From contig PLMN01000028.1 of assembly GCA_003141555.1 (NCBI GenBank), positions 124,524 through 188,523 on the forward strand: 64,000 bases of DNA, written 5' to 3'. The notes beneath the pieces were generated by a model. That model did no database searches. It worked only from the letters and a program-made list of their open reading frames with translations, and had not been told where the DNA came from. Within the stretch, counting starts at the first letter, position 1; the number at the start of each line of letters is the position of its first letter. The position numbers and the translations under genes were made by a program. The stretch comes from Candidatus Aminicenantota bacterium (GTDB lineage: Bacteria; Acidobacteriota; Aminicenantia; Aminicenantales; UBA4085). This document shows, in pieces, positions 1-8,213 of the stretch.

Positions 1-22
1 AACGAAAAGCGATATCACGCAT
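1..22 (-). CDS. Possible start of a further minus-strand gene (runs off window)
   Basis: An ATG on the minus strand at 22 is preceded at good spacing by GGGGAGA (complement of 23-35) and overlaps the end of the zinc-ribbon gene. Only seven codons are in the window (MRDIAFR), so nothing can be said about its product. It would continue the minus-strand cluster of small genes. Confidence 0.3.
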
Positions 23-230
23 GAGCTTTCTCCCCTTGCAATAGCAATTGATCGATCTTGGATTCGATCCTGGCCAGAGTGGCCCGGATGTCGGCCGGCG
101 TTTCGTCTTTTTTTCGAAGAGAATAGGCAGCCTTCCGGCATCGGCCGGAGCAGTAAACAGACCAGGGCCGCGTCTTTTTCTGTGTCTTGCCGCAAATCGG
201 GCAAGTGATTAATTCGCCTCTACTGGTCAT
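15..230 (-). CDS. Small zinc-ribbon protein
   Basis: 71 residues. The N-terminal half has CPICGK and, about 15 residues later, YCSGRCRKAAY, a CxxC...CxxxC arrangement like that of small zinc-ribbon proteins in phages and integrated elements. The C-terminal third (roughly residues 45-70) looks helical and could form a short coiled coil. The start at 230 was chosen because it overlaps the stop of the upstream CII-like gene as ATGA, a sign of translational coupling. A longer form starting at 272 would run back into that gene. The role is unknown; nucleic-acid binding or protein contact is a guess from the fold. Confidence 0.6.
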   Translation of the reverse strand: MTSRGELITCPICGKTQKKTRPWSVYCSGRCRKAAYSLRKKDETPADIRATLARIESKIDQLLLQGEKAHA

Positions 231-694
231 TTCGACACCTGGGCCTTGATGGCTTCTTTCAGGGTTTCGCACCGCTGCTCGACATCGGTCACGGCCACGG
301 AAATCTTTTTGAATTCTTTGGGCGGGATAGATCCGTTATCCATCGCTTTTTCAACGACTCTCTGGAGTTCGCCGACGGCGATGGATATGGAGAGGCCCAA
401 TTGACGAATGTCTTGGTCTACGGCCTTTGACTTCGGCTTGGGAACAACAATGCAGCTGCACCGCTCGGCAAGATAGGACATGTAATGGAAATCATTTGTG
501 GCATTGTGGAGATCCGGGATCCGCTCGGCCGGCCAGGTGTTCTCCCCCCGGATGTATTTGTAGAGCGTGTCGGGGGCGATCCCCATCCGAGCCGCAATCT
601 CGTCGACGCGATATTTCTTTTCAATAAAGAAATTAACGTAGGCCAGCGCCTGGATTCCGTTTCCGTTTTCTGCCCCATTATTTGGATTGCTCAA
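227..694 (-). CDS. Phage CII (CP76)-like regulatory protein
   Basis: 155 residues. Residues about 15-75 hold a helix-turn-helix region (DEIAARMGIAPDTLYKYIRG) followed by a segment ending YMSYLAERCSCIVVP. This layout matches phage regulatory CII proteins of the CP76 type, in which an HTH is followed by a 'short helix, AER, hydrophobic strand' block. The C-terminal half is helical. The start is taken as a TTG at 694, because the complement of 695-710 carries a clear GGAGGA Shine-Dalgarno; upstream codons in the same frame lack phage-like character. In phages CII-type proteins tune the lysis/lysogeny choice; here it would act with the repressor at 1379. Confidence 0.6.
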   Translation of the reverse strand: MSNPNNGAENGNGIQALAYVNFFIEKKYRVDEIAARMGIAPDTLYKYIRGENTWPAERIPDLHNATNDFHYMSYLAERCSCIVVPKPKSKAVDQDIRQLGLSISIAVGELQRVVEKAMDNGSIPPKEFKKISVAVTDVEQRCETLKEAIKAQVSK

Positions 695-740
695 GGCGAT
701 CCTCCGAGTTATCTTGAAGACAGAAAAAGGAGAACGCGGC

Positions 741-905
741 ATGGTCCATGTGATTGTGATTGACGAGGAGTCTGGAGAAATTTGGACCGGGGTCCAGGAT
801 GGCAGCGCACGGCCGCTGTTCATTTGCCCGGATCCGGAGGACGGAGCGGTTGAAGGTCTTGACATCCCGAGGGGTAAGCCGGCGCCGGCGGAGCGGGAAC
901 ATTAA
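741..905 (+). CDS. Small hypothetical protein on the opposite strand
   Basis: 54 residues starting MVHVIVIDEESGEIW. AAGGAGA lies about eight bases upstream of the ATG at 741, a good ribosome site. The gene sits in the gap between two minus-strand genes, diverges from the CII-like gene and overlaps the stop of the HTH gene at 902 by four bases. No family is recognised. The ribosome site favours a real gene, but a plus-strand gene inside a minus-strand cluster is unusual, so this is tentative. Confidence 0.4.
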   Translation: MVHVIVIDEESGEIWTGVQDGSARPLFICPDPEDGAVEGLDIPRGKPAPAEREH

Positions 906-1093
906 CGGACATCCTTTCCGAGCGTTCGGGCAGCGATGAACTCTTGGATATCATCCGTTTTGAACCGCTTCGCTCCGGGGAGCTGGACGAATGGTAGGCG
1001 TGGGACATTTGCCTGCGAACAGTAGTTGTCCACGGATCGAGGTGACACGTGGAGGATTTCAGCAACCTCGCGTTTGGTCAGCAGACGGGTCAT
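902..1093 (-). CDS. Small helix-turn-helix protein (excisionase/MerR-like)
   Basis: 63 residues, nearly all of them one winged HTH: LLTKREVAEILHVSPRSVDN, then a wing with a conserved-type arginine (GAKRFKTDDIQEFI). This is the HTH_17 pattern of excisionases and small phage DNA-binding proteins. It overlaps the upstream HTH gene by four bases (ATGA) and is probably translated from the same message. Such proteins often direct excision or act as modest transcription regulators; an excisionase partner for the integrase at 25193 is possible but cannot be shown. Confidence 0.65.
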   Translation of the reverse strand: MTRLLTKREVAEILHVSPRSVDNYCSQANVPRLPFVQLPGAKRFKTDDIQEFIAARTLGKDVR

Positions 1094-1275
1094 TGATGCC
1101 TCCGGGCCTGGACGAGCTTCCTGATCTGGTAAAGCGTCTGGTGATGTGGTTCTGTTTTCCCATGAAGGAATTTCCAGATCGTCAAGGGATGCCGATTGAG
1201 GAGGGAAGCCACTTCCCGGACGGAAAGGTCGTTTTCCCCCATATACTCCCTAAGCCTTTCTCTCAATTCGTTCAT
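1090..1275 (-). CDS. Small XRE/Cro-like helix-turn-helix protein
   Basis: 61 residues with an HTH of the XRE kind at about 16-40 (LSVREVASLLNRHPLTIWKF). It is the first gene of the minus-strand cluster and faces the repressor gene across a 103-bp control region, the position of a Cro-type early regulator in temperate phages. The near-consensus promoter at 1294-1322 lies just upstream. Assignment as a Cro analogue rests on position plus the HTH only. Confidence 0.6.
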   Translation of the reverse strand: MNELRERLREYMGENDLSVREVASLLNRHPLTIWKFLHGKTEPHHQTLYQIRKLVQARRHQ

Positions 1276-1293
1276 TATGGTCTCTTGCGCATA

Positions 1294-1322
1294 ATAATAA
1301 GCACATGAATATAGTCTGTCAA
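1294..1322 (-). promoter_or_regulatory. Promoter of the minus-strand phage-type cluster
   Basis: On the minus strand TTGACA (complement of 1317-1322) is followed after 17 bases by TATTAT (complement of 1294-1299). The predicted transcript start is near 1287, shortly before the ATG at 1275. The -35 box overlaps the palindrome at 1321-1338. Confidence 0.65.
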
Positions 1323-1338
1323 GTATTTTTTTATACTT
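1321..1338. promoter_or_regulatory. Candidate operator of the CI-like repressor
   Basis: Perfect inverted repeat AAGTAT-TTTTTT-ATACTT between the divergent HTH and repressor genes. It touches the -35 box of the minus-strand promoter, so a dimeric protein bound here would block that promoter. The six-base arms and six-base spacer suit an HTH dimer. Binding by the repressor at 1379 is inferred from position. Confidence 0.45.
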
Positions 1339-1378
1339 TTTATAACATCCCTATTTACTTCAATATGCGCCTGGGACT

Positions 1379-2134
1379 ATGTTGAGATTAATGGATAAGC
1401 TAGATGTCGGTCGTCAGATCCGGCGGGTTCGCCAATCTAAGGGCATAACAGAGTCTGAACTGGCGAAACTCCTAAAATCCCACCAGTCTAATATCAACCG
1501 AATTGAAAATGGGAAGCAGGGCTATACGATAGATTTCTTCCTGCGCATTTCAAACGCCCTAAACGTTCCGCCTCACGAACTCATCTCCACCGAGTCCTTG
1601 GTCCCTAAAGCCGAAGCAGACAAAGAACCCGCTATCATTGAGGTATTCCCAGACGAGGCGACAAAGCTCGACTATTCCAAATTCCGAACCCGGGATGATT
1701 TCCTCGCCGTCCGGATCCTCGAGGACGCGGCCTCGCTAGGCCCCGGCGCCATAATCGCCCAAGAACGCACCCACGGCTATGCCCTGATCTACAAGCCCGC
1801 TCTCCCCAAGCAAGCGGAGAAGCAGAAGCGTGGCCGAGAGCGGATCGTTGCCCTCTTTGCCAAAGGCGATTCAATGGCGCCTTCGATCCAAGGGGGAAGC
1901 TTGGTCGCGATCGACATCGAGGACAAAGTCGAAATCAAAAACTACAAGATCTACGCCGTCGAGATCCCTGATGAGGGAGTTACCATCAAGCGGGTATACC
2001 GCGACAACGATCACCTGATCCTTCTGGCCGATAACCGGGATACGAAGGGCTTCCCGCGGATCGTGAACCTGAAAGGGCTGGACTACAACCCGGTCTGCGG
2101 GAAGGTGGTTTGGACCTGGAACAGATTAGACTAA
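1379..2134 (+). CDS. CI/LexA-like repressor with S24 self-cleavage-type domain
   Basis: 251 residues. The N-terminus (about 8-70) is an XRE helix-turn-helix (ESELAKLLKSHQSNINRIEN). The C-terminus is an S24 peptidase fold with the serine in GDSMAPSI and the lysine in GVTIKRVY, the usual Ser-Lys dyad of LexA/CI proteins. In that family the dyad cleaves the protein itself when RecA is activated, releasing the element from repression. I do not see a convincing Ala-Gly cleavage site with confidence. The gene faces the minus-strand early cluster, as expected for the master repressor of an integrated element. ATG at 1379 is used; a second in-frame ATG is at 1391. Confidence 0.8.
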   Translation: MLRLMDKLDVGRQIRRVRQSKGITESELAKLLKSHQSNINRIENGKQGYTIDFFLRISNALNVPPHELISTESLVPKAEADKEPAIIEVFPDEATKLDYSKFRTRDDFLAVRILEDAASLGPGAIIAQERTHGYALIYKPALPKQAEKQKRGRERIVALFAKGDSMAPSIQGGSLVAIDIEDKVEIKNYKIYAVEIPDEGVTIKRVYRDNDHLILLADNRDTKGFPRIVNLKGLDYNPVCGKVVWTWNRLD

Positions 2135-2412
2135 CATCGAGCGAACATTACTGTATACTAATAAACAAGACGCAGCCGACGCTGACTTTAACCCCTAAAC
2201 AAGCCTATATTTTGAATATTCCGCGGAGAGGAAAGGGAGACGCGCGGGCGTCCCATTTAAAGAACGATTTTAATAATATTCTCAATCGATTATAATCATT
2301 GCGGGTTTAATCCGGTTACGCTGGGTGAAGGCCGGTTAGACCGGATCAAAGAATGGTTTCATCAAAAAACCCGGGGGGCTGTCCACAAAATATTCGCTGA
2401 ATGGAGTCTACG
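2135..2412. other. AT-rich non-coding region upstream of the BREX operon
   Basis: About 280 bases with no convincing gene. TATAAT occurs at 2291-2296 with only a weak -35 (TTTTAA) 17 bases upstream, a possible promoter for the HTH gene and BREX operon. CCGGTTA occurs twice (2312-2318 and 2332-2338), and TCCGGT / ACCGGA halves lie at 2311-2316 and 2340-2345, possibly a regulator site. Evidence for each is weak. Confidence 0.35.
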
Positions 2413-2607
2413 ATGAATGATCGTTGGCTTTCCGTAGTCGAAATCGCGGACCATCTCGGAATCAAACGAGATACTGTCTATACTTGGATCAGCGATAAGA
2501 AAATGCCGGCGCATCGAATGGGGCGATTATGGAAGTTCCTAAAAGATGAAGTGGACGATTGGGTTAAATCCGGAGGCGCCGGCCGTAATGATAAGAATAA
2601 AATCTAG
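2413..2607 (+). CDS. Excisionase-family HTH protein at the head of the BREX operon
   Basis: 64 residues forming a single winged HTH (LSVVEIADHLGIKRDTVYTW, then HRMGRLWKFLKDEVDDW), the pattern of the 'helix-turn-helix domain' DNA-binding proteins often found next to defence loci. The ATG at 2413 is preferred over the one at 2401 because GGAG lies six bases before it. It is 12 bases from brxE. A role in controlling the BREX operon is likely by position, comparable to (but not homologous with) the WYL-type BrxR regulators seen elsewhere. Confidence 0.65.
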   Translation: MNDRWLSVVEIADHLGIKRDTVYTWISDKKMPAHRMGRLWKFLKDEVDDWVKSGGAGRNDKNKI

Positions 2608-2619
2608 TCAGGAAGTAAA

Positions 2620-3177
2620 ATGAAGCCTATACAAGTTTCTTCTTTGTCGCCACTTCCCGAATTTATATTGCGATTACGTGCTCTAATCCTCGCTCTCGGT
2701 GAGTCCGTCCGCCCCCCTTTGTGGAAAACCGAGTTCATGAACGAAACTGGATTGCGCTTTCTAGAGAGGATCTACCCGCGTAATTCATTTCAAGCCTCCG
2801 TCCACGCCGCTGGAAAAAGCGCCTGCGATGTCCATGACCGGGCAGTCGGCCGCGTCGGCGTTTACCACCTTTTCAGGCTTCCCGAATCATTGGAAACCGA
2901 AATCCGCCGGATTCCTCCTGATTTCGATGAGGAGTTTGTCTCACAATTTCGTGCAGGTCTCGGGCATCCGGATATGCTGATAGAGATGCTCGTCTCCATG
3001 TGCAGCGGAGTATCACGACCGGATGATGCCGCCGGGGCAAAGAGGATCGGTAACGAAGGGGATTTGACGAATGCAGCCGGTTTCAAGAAAGCTGGAGCCG
3101 TCTACCAAAATGCTTTCGCTCAAGGGAAACCCGCCTTCCCGTATTTTGCGGCTGAACAAAACGGAAGCCGGAGATGA
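2620..3177 (+). CDS. brxE: BrxE-family BREX protein
   Basis: 185 residues. The first 110 match what I know of BrxE: LRLRALILALGE near the start, then GLRFLERIYPRNSF, a conserved VHDRAVGRVGVYHLFRLP block, and an acidic stretch. BrxE is the small uncharacterised protein that opens type 6 BREX loci, directly before brxA, which is its position here. The stop overlaps the brxA start (ATGA). No enzymatic motif is visible. The tail after about residue 135 is less family-like. The alternative is an unrelated small protein that happens to precede brxA; the sequence pattern makes that less likely. Confidence 0.7.
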   Translation: MKPIQVSSLSPLPEFILRLRALILALGESVRPPLWKTEFMNETGLRFLERIYPRNSFQASVHAAGKSACDVHDRAVGRVGVYHLFRLPESLETEIRRIPPDFDEEFVSQFRAGLGHPDMLIEMLVSMCSGVSRPDDAAGAKRIGNEGDLTNAAGFKKAGAVYQNAFAQGKPAFPYFAAEQNGSRR

Positions 3178-3977
3178 ATATGCCCTTCGATAAGGATTTG
3201 CAGCGCAAATATTCAACTGCCATAAGCAAAGGCGCGGGAATGATAGAGGAGACTCGGCGTCTTCTCGAGCATTGGCAACCCGGTGAAGCCCTCGACGAGT
3301 TCGCATATCGGGTTCAAAAAGAGGGCTTACTCGGCAATGCGACCGCTTACAGAACCCATGATGTGGTACGAAGAGTGTTCGCTCCGCGTTTCTTGAAGCC
3401 GAGCGATAAACCCGCGCGGATCCTTAAGAAAATCCTTTCATCGGGAATGAGTGGCCGGGTTTTCAGCGAGCTTCTGTTTGTGTTCACAGCGAGACAGGAC
3501 CCCTTGGTATATGATTTCACGGTCCGCGAATATTGGCCCGCAGTCCGAAGGGGAAGATCTGTTCTCGATACAGATTCAATGGTCTCTTTTCTGTCAGAGG
3601 CTCACTTTGATGGAAGGTTGGATAACCAGTGGTCGGATTATGTATCGGTGCGCATCGCACGTTGTGTTCTCGGGCTCCTGCGGGACGTCGGGTTCCTCCG
3701 TGAGCAAACCCGCGGCCGCAGGGAAATCGTCGATTATCATATGTCTGATGAAGGAGCCGCAGTGCTGGCACGGGAGCTTAATGAATCGGGTGTCACGGAT
3801 TCCTCTCTATGTAACCATCCCGACTGGGGGCTTTTCGGAATGACTCCTTCAGAGATCTTGGAAAGACTAGACGGTCTCGGCGAACAACGAGGCTTGATTG
3901 TTCAGCGGGCCGGCTTGGTCGTGCATTTCACTTGGAAAGTCAATTCAATTGAGGAGTTGATTGATGTACTCACTTGA
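3174..3977 (+). CDS. brxA: BrxA (DUF1819) BREX protein
   Basis: 267 residues, a normal length for BrxA. The pattern YSTAISKGAGMIEETRRLLE, followed by a helical region, LLFVFTARQDPLVYDFTVREYWP, and then a winged-helix-like C-terminus fits the DUF1819 inner-membrane-protein-misnamed family, which is a DNA-binding BREX component. It overlaps brxE by four bases and brxB by 14 bases, so the genes are translationally coupled. BrxA is needed for phage exclusion in some type 1 systems, but its exact task is not settled. Confidence 0.9.
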   Translation: MNMPFDKDLQRKYSTAISKGAGMIEETRRLLEHWQPGEALDEFAYRVQKEGLLGNATAYRTHDVVRRVFAPRFLKPSDKPARILKKILSSGMSGRVFSELLFVFTARQDPLVYDFTVREYWPAVRRGRSVLDTDSMVSFLSEAHFDGRLDNQWSDYVSVRIARCVLGLLRDVGFLREQTRGRREIVDYHMSDEGAAVLARELNESGVTDSSLCNHPDWGLFGMTPSEILERLDGLGEQRGLIVQRAGLVVHFTWKVNSIEELIDVLT

Positions 3978-4527
3978 TAAAGCCTTCAATGAACTTATCA
4001 ACAAAATCCGTGATCCTGACATGCTGGATCCGGCCAAGTCTGATCCGGTCCTTTATTTCGTTTATCCTCCGGAATTGATGCTCTCCATAAAAAAGTGTTT
4101 TCCGCGATGGATCGCCACATTGCGGGGACATGGCTATGAGGTTTGTCGGATCTCGATGGCCGAAATCATTTGGGGATTGGTTGATCGATCAGGCCGTTGG
4201 GATGATTGGCTTCGACTGGAATCCTTTGAGGACATCCCTTCGGTAAATGAATCCGTCCGAAATGTTTTACATCAAAATTACGCGTTATTGAGTAAAGTCG
4301 CTGATATTGTGGAAGCTGCGTCTAAAAATACTATTGTACTTGTCAGCGAAATTGAACTTTTACATCCGTTTACCAGGACAAAAACCATCGGCGATTATCT
4401 TCACGACAGGGCGAGAATTCCTACGGTTTTCTTTTATCCTGGGACTCATAGCGGGCAGAGCGGATTGAAATTTCTTGGATTTCACTCTCCCGATCCCTGT
4501 TATCGATCGGCTATTCTGGGAGGTTGA
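3964..4527 (+). CDS. brxB: BrxB (DUF1788) BREX protein
   Basis: 187 residues, typical for DUF1788. Family features include the early DPVLYFVYPPELMLS region, a central WRDWLRLE-like segment (here WDDWLRLE), IVLVSEIELLHPFTR and the C-terminal VFFYPGTHSGQSGLKFLG block. The ATG at 3964 is chosen, with GAGGAG about eight bases upstream; it starts inside the end of brxA. BrxB contacts other BREX components, including PglZ, in the better studied systems. No catalytic motif is known. Confidence 0.9.
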   Translation: MYSLDKAFNELINKIRDPDMLDPAKSDPVLYFVYPPELMLSIKKCFPRWIATLRGHGYEVCRISMAEIIWGLVDRSGRWDDWLRLESFEDIPSVNESVRNVLHQNYALLSKVADIVEAASKNTIVLVSEIELLHPFTRTKTIGDYLHDRARIPTVFFYPGTHSGQSGLKFLGFHSPDPCYRSAILGG

Positions 4528-4529
4528 TA

Positions 4530-7500
4530 ATGAATTCATTGATTCGAGGGTATTTCCGACGGGAAATCGATCGTACCATTGAAAAGGTCATTGACTACTA
4601 CGCACAGGATGAAGATCGCTTAAAGCGAGAGATCGCCGAATATGAAGTCACTAATAACATTGAATCCTGCTTTCGCAGGTTTCTAGACGCTTTCGGTGAG
4701 GGTGTCCGGGGCGGGCAGGTAACCGAGGTGGGAATCTGGGTTTCCGGTTTCTACGGAAGCGGTAAAAGTTCGTTCACCAAATATCTCGGCGCCGCCTTGG
4801 ACCCCTCAAAAACAGTTGATGGGAGGCCTTTCCTTGACCTTCTCTGTGAAAGGTTTTCCCGCAACGAGATTCCAGCCGCCCTCCGTACCGTCTCAAAAAA
4901 ATATCCGACGGCTGTAGTACTACTCGATCTTGGCTCTGAGCAACTTGCCGAGAGCGCAGGTGTGCCCACATCCACTATCCTCTACTGGAAGGTTTTACAG
5001 TGGGCCGGCTTTTCCAAGGAGAAAAAACTCGCCCGGCTCGAATTCACTCTTGACCGTAGAAACTTATATGACCGGTTCAAGCAGAACTACATTGCGCGGT
5101 ATCAAGGGGAGTGGGAGGATATCCATAACGATCCGCTAATCGGTGTGGCCCGTGCGGCGGAGATTGTGCCCGACGTCCTGCCGGGGGATTTTCCCACGCC
5201 GGAGAGCTTCCGCGGCCTACGGTTCGAGGAAGCCCGGGACATGCGTGACTTGACGCAGGAGATCATCGATGTGTGCCGCCGCAAGACCGGCTATGAGAAT
5301 ATCCTGTTCCTAGTCGATGAGGCCGGTCAGTACGTCGCACCCCGCGGAGAACTGATCCTTAACCTTGACGGATTAGCGCGCAACCTCAAAGAATTGGGAA
5401 AGGGCAAAGTCTGGATTGCGGCAACCGGTCAGCAGACACTGAGCGAAATCGTCGAGAAGGCCGCCCACAACTCGGCTGAACTGAACAAGCTGCGGGACCG
5501 TTTCCCGATTTCCATCCAGCTCGATGCGAGCGACATCCGCGAGATCACCCACCGCCGGCTGCTCGACAAATCCGAAGAGGGAGCGAAGAAACTGGATGCC
5601 CTTTTCAAAGAACATGGTCAATCTATGGTCACATATACCCGCCTCAGCGGTACGGCTCTGTTCAAGGGCGACCCCGACTCCGAGACGTTCACGCGGCTCT
5701 ATCCGTTTCTGCCGCAGCATTTCGATCTCCTATTGGAACTCATCCGGACACTCGCCCGTTCCACCGGCGGCATAGGTCTGCGCTCGGCCATCCGGGTCAT
5801 CCAGGACGTACTAGTGGACAAGAGCCGTGTTCTCGGCGCGGAAGCCGTCAAACTGGCCGACCGGGAGGTAGGCTCCTTGGCCTGCGTGGACGACTTCTAT
5901 AACACATTAAGTGCCGACATATCCAAGGTCCTTTCCCACGTCATCGGTGGCGTGGACAAGACAGTCAAGATCTTCGGAGTAAACTCCATGGAGGTGCGGG
6001 TTGCCAAGGCGGTCGCCGCCCTTCAGCCGGTGGAAACCTTCCCTCGTACGGCGGAGAACATCGCCGCGTTGCTATACAGAAAAATCGGCTCACCCGGCCT
6101 TCTCGACCAGGTGCGGGAAGCTCTACGCAGGCTGATCTCCGAGAAAGAATGCGGCCTCATCGAGGATCCGCAGGCGGGCGGATATGTGTTCCTAAGCGAC
6201 GCCATCAAGCCGATCCGCGATAAGCGCAATATCTATGCGCCCACTTCCGGCGAATGCGCCCGGGCGAGGATCGACGTCCTCAAACAAGGAACCGCCGACC
6301 ACCCATTGTTCCGTGGACAACCTACTGCAAGGCTCGAAAATATCAAAGAAGTGAGAGCCGCCGTAAAGCTCGGGCGCACGCCTGTGGTCGGTGGCGCTGA
6401 GGATATTGAACTCCGTCTGGAATTCGTAGAGCCCATACTTTGGGATGCCAAACGTAGCGAATTTCTGATCGCGGGTAATACCCAGGCGGAGCTGAAGAAC
6501 ACGGTGGTCCTACTGGTGAAGAGCGACGATGTTGTGGAGGAACAACTGCCCGAGATCGTGCGGTCGGAAAAGGTGCTCGGCGACGTCGATGAGCGCTCCG
6601 CGGATCAAGTGGTCGCCCAATACCTGCGCGCCGAAAGACGCGCGGCGGAGCGGAGCCGGGAACGAACAGCCGCCGCCATGGAAAAGGCGATGTTGGACGG
6701 CGTATTTCTCTTCCGCGGCAAGCCAACCCCGGTCCGCGAGGCCGGTGAAACGCTGGACGCCGCTGTCCGCGCCGTTCTTTCCGCTGCCGTTAAAGAGGTT
6801 TTCCCCCATTTTCATCTTGCCCCGGTACGGCCGTCTACAGAGGAGGCCGCGAAGTTCCTAGGAGTGGAGCGTATGGACCGCATCACCAAGGAGCTCGACC
6901 CTCTCGGCCTCGTGGTTAAGGATAAAGGCGCGCCCCGGGTGGACACAGCCGCTCCGGTGCTCGCGGAGGTGCTGCGGGTGTTCAAGACCAAGGCCGCTGA
7001 ATCCGGCTCCGGAAGGCTCCAGGGCTCCTTTCTGCAGGACATTTTCTCCGCACCTCCCTATGGCTGGACCAAAGACACAGTACGCTACCTTTTTGCCGCA
7101 TTGCTGCGGGCGGGTGAAATTGAATTCCATGTCCCCGGGGCCACCGGACCCGTGCGCACTGCCGGCCCCCAAGCTGTGGAGGCTGTCAAGAGCTCGGTAT
7201 CCTTTAACCGGATCGGAATATCGTCTCGTGACGCAAAGGTGCCCCCTGAAGCTTTGGACAGAGCCGCCCGGCGCTTGGAAACGCTCTTCGGCGACGAAGT
7301 TCTGCCGCTGGAAGATCACATCAGTCGTTCTGTGAGGCAGCACGTTCCCGACCTTCTAGAGAAGATTGGATCGTTGCCTGATCGCTTGCGTCTGTTGAAC
7401 CTCCCCGGTGAGAGCCGCTCTCAGCGTCTGCTCGCGGACGCAGCTGATCTTCTGAAAGGCGACGCCGGCGGGGCGGCTCTGGTGCTGGGCGGCATCAAAT

Positions 7501-8213
7501 GCGCGTTGCCGGACGATATCACTTGGGCAAAGGCAGTCTTCGATACATTGGCGTCCGGCGCGGAGGCCGATGTCCAAAACGCCAGGGCGGTTCTGGATTC
7601 GACGGCGGATCTGGAACAGTTGTTCCCCGGTTTCGCAAACGACCTGTTGAGCCGGGAAGAAAGGGACATTGCGGAAGAGGTACTTTCTTCCGAGCGTTTC
7701 CATGAGCGGCTTCCTGAACTACGCGGCGTAATCCGGTCTGCTGTGGACCGGACTGAAAAAAGATATGCGCTAGACCGCACCGCCTATGAGGAGGATCTGA
7801 AAAAGTCCCTCCATGCCTTGGAGGCGGAATTCGACTGGGCGAAGCTGCGCGACGAGGACCGCGAGGAGATCGCAGCCAAACTTCGATGCAACCTTCCGGC
7901 GACCGCCGAAAAGAGAGATGCGATAAAACTGCTTCAGACCCTGATGGTACGGAAGCGCACCTTGCCGGGGCTGATCGAAGACCTGAAAGCCGAGATCATC
8001 CGCAGGCGGCCATCTAAACCGGAACCTCCGCCTGAACCCGGTGGTGGCGGCGGGGAACCGGCCGGCGAGGAAATCGTCGAGGCCGATACCCTTGTACAGG
8101 CTGCGGTAATCGCCTCAGCAGCGGACTTGGACTCGTGGCTGGCATCCATCCGAGAGAAGCTGGTCGGTCTGTTGAAATCGAACAAACATATACGGATCAA
8201 GGGGCGCGGATGA
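4530..8213 (+). CDS. brxC: BrxC/PglY P-loop ATPase of BREX
   Basis: 1227 residues, normal for BrxC. A Walker A motif GFYGSGKSSF lies near residues 72-82 and a Walker B-like NILFLVDEAG near 258-267. The rest is long and mostly helical, with a coiled, charged region near 690-720 and a Pro/Gly-rich linker near 1155-1180 (PEPPPEPGGGGGEP). BrxC is a large ORC/STAND-like ATPase essential for BREX defence and host methylation. The ATG at 4530 has GGGAGG seven bases before it. The stop overlaps pglX (ATGA). Base composition is GC-rich and uniform, unlike parts of pglX. Confidence 0.95.
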   Translation: MNSLIRGYFRREIDRTIEKVIDYYAQDEDRLKREIAEYEVTNNIESCFRRFLDAFGEGVRGGQVTEVGIWVSGFYGSGKSSFTKYLGAALDPSKTVDGRPFLDLLCERFSRNEIPAALRTVSKKYPTAVVLLDLGSEQLAESAGVPTSTILYWKVLQWAGFSKEKKLARLEFTLDRRNLYDRFKQNYIARYQGEWEDIHNDPLIGVARAAEIVPDVLPGDFPTPESFRGLRFEEARDMRDLTQEIIDVCRRKTGYENILFLVDEAGQYVAPRGELILNLDGLARNLKELGKGKVWIAATGQQTLSEIVEKAAHNSAELNKLRDRFPISIQLDASDIREITHRRLLDKSEEGAKKLDALFKEHGQSMVTYTRLSGTALFKGDPDSETFTRLYPFLPQHFDLLLELIRTLARSTGGIGLRSAIRVIQDVLVDKSRVLGAEAVKLADREVGSLACVDDFYNTLSADISKVLSHVIGGVDKTVKIFGVNSMEVRVAKAVAALQPVETFPRTAENIAALLYRKIGSPGLLDQVREALRRLISEKECGLIEDPQAGGYVFLSDAIKPIRDKRNIYAPTSGECARARIDVLKQGTADHPLFRGQPTARLENIKEVRAAVKLGRTPVVGGAEDIELRLEFVEPILWDAKRSEFLIAGNTQAELKNTVVLLVKSDDVVEEQLPEIVRSEKVLGDVDERSADQVVAQYLRAERRAAERSRERTAAAMEKAMLDGVFLFRGKPTPVREAGETLDAAVRAVLSAAVKEVFPHFHLAPVRPSTEEAAKFLGVERMDRITKELDPLGLVVKDKGAPRVDTAAPVLAEVLRVFKTKAAESGSGRLQGSFLQDIFSAPPYGWTKDTVRYLFAALLRAGEIEFHVPGATGPVRTAGPQAVEAVKSSVSFNRIGISSRDAKVPPEALDRAARRLETLFGDEVLPLEDHISRSVRQHVPDLLEKIGSLPDRLRLLNLPGESRSQRLLADAADLLKGDAGGAALVLGGIKCALPDDITWAKAVFDTLASGAEADVQNARAVLDSTADLEQLFPGFANDLLSREERDIAEEVLSSERFHERLPELRGVIRSAVDRTEKRYALDRTAYEEDLKKSLHALEAEFDWAKLRDEDREEIAAKLRCNLPATAEKRDAIKLLQTLMVRKRTLPGLIEDLKAEIIRRRPSKPEPPPEPGGGGGEPAGEEIVEADTLVQAAVIASAADLDSWLASIREKLVGLLKSNKHIRIKGRG

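Noticed and set aside
902..1275. Toxin-antitoxin pair from the two small overlapping HTH genes
   Set aside because: Both are plain HTH proteins; no toxin fold is visible, and the phage-type context explains them.
2110..2295. 61-codon frame after the repressor gene
   Set aside because: It starts inside the repressor gene, has no ribosome site and no protein-like pattern; treated as non-coding.
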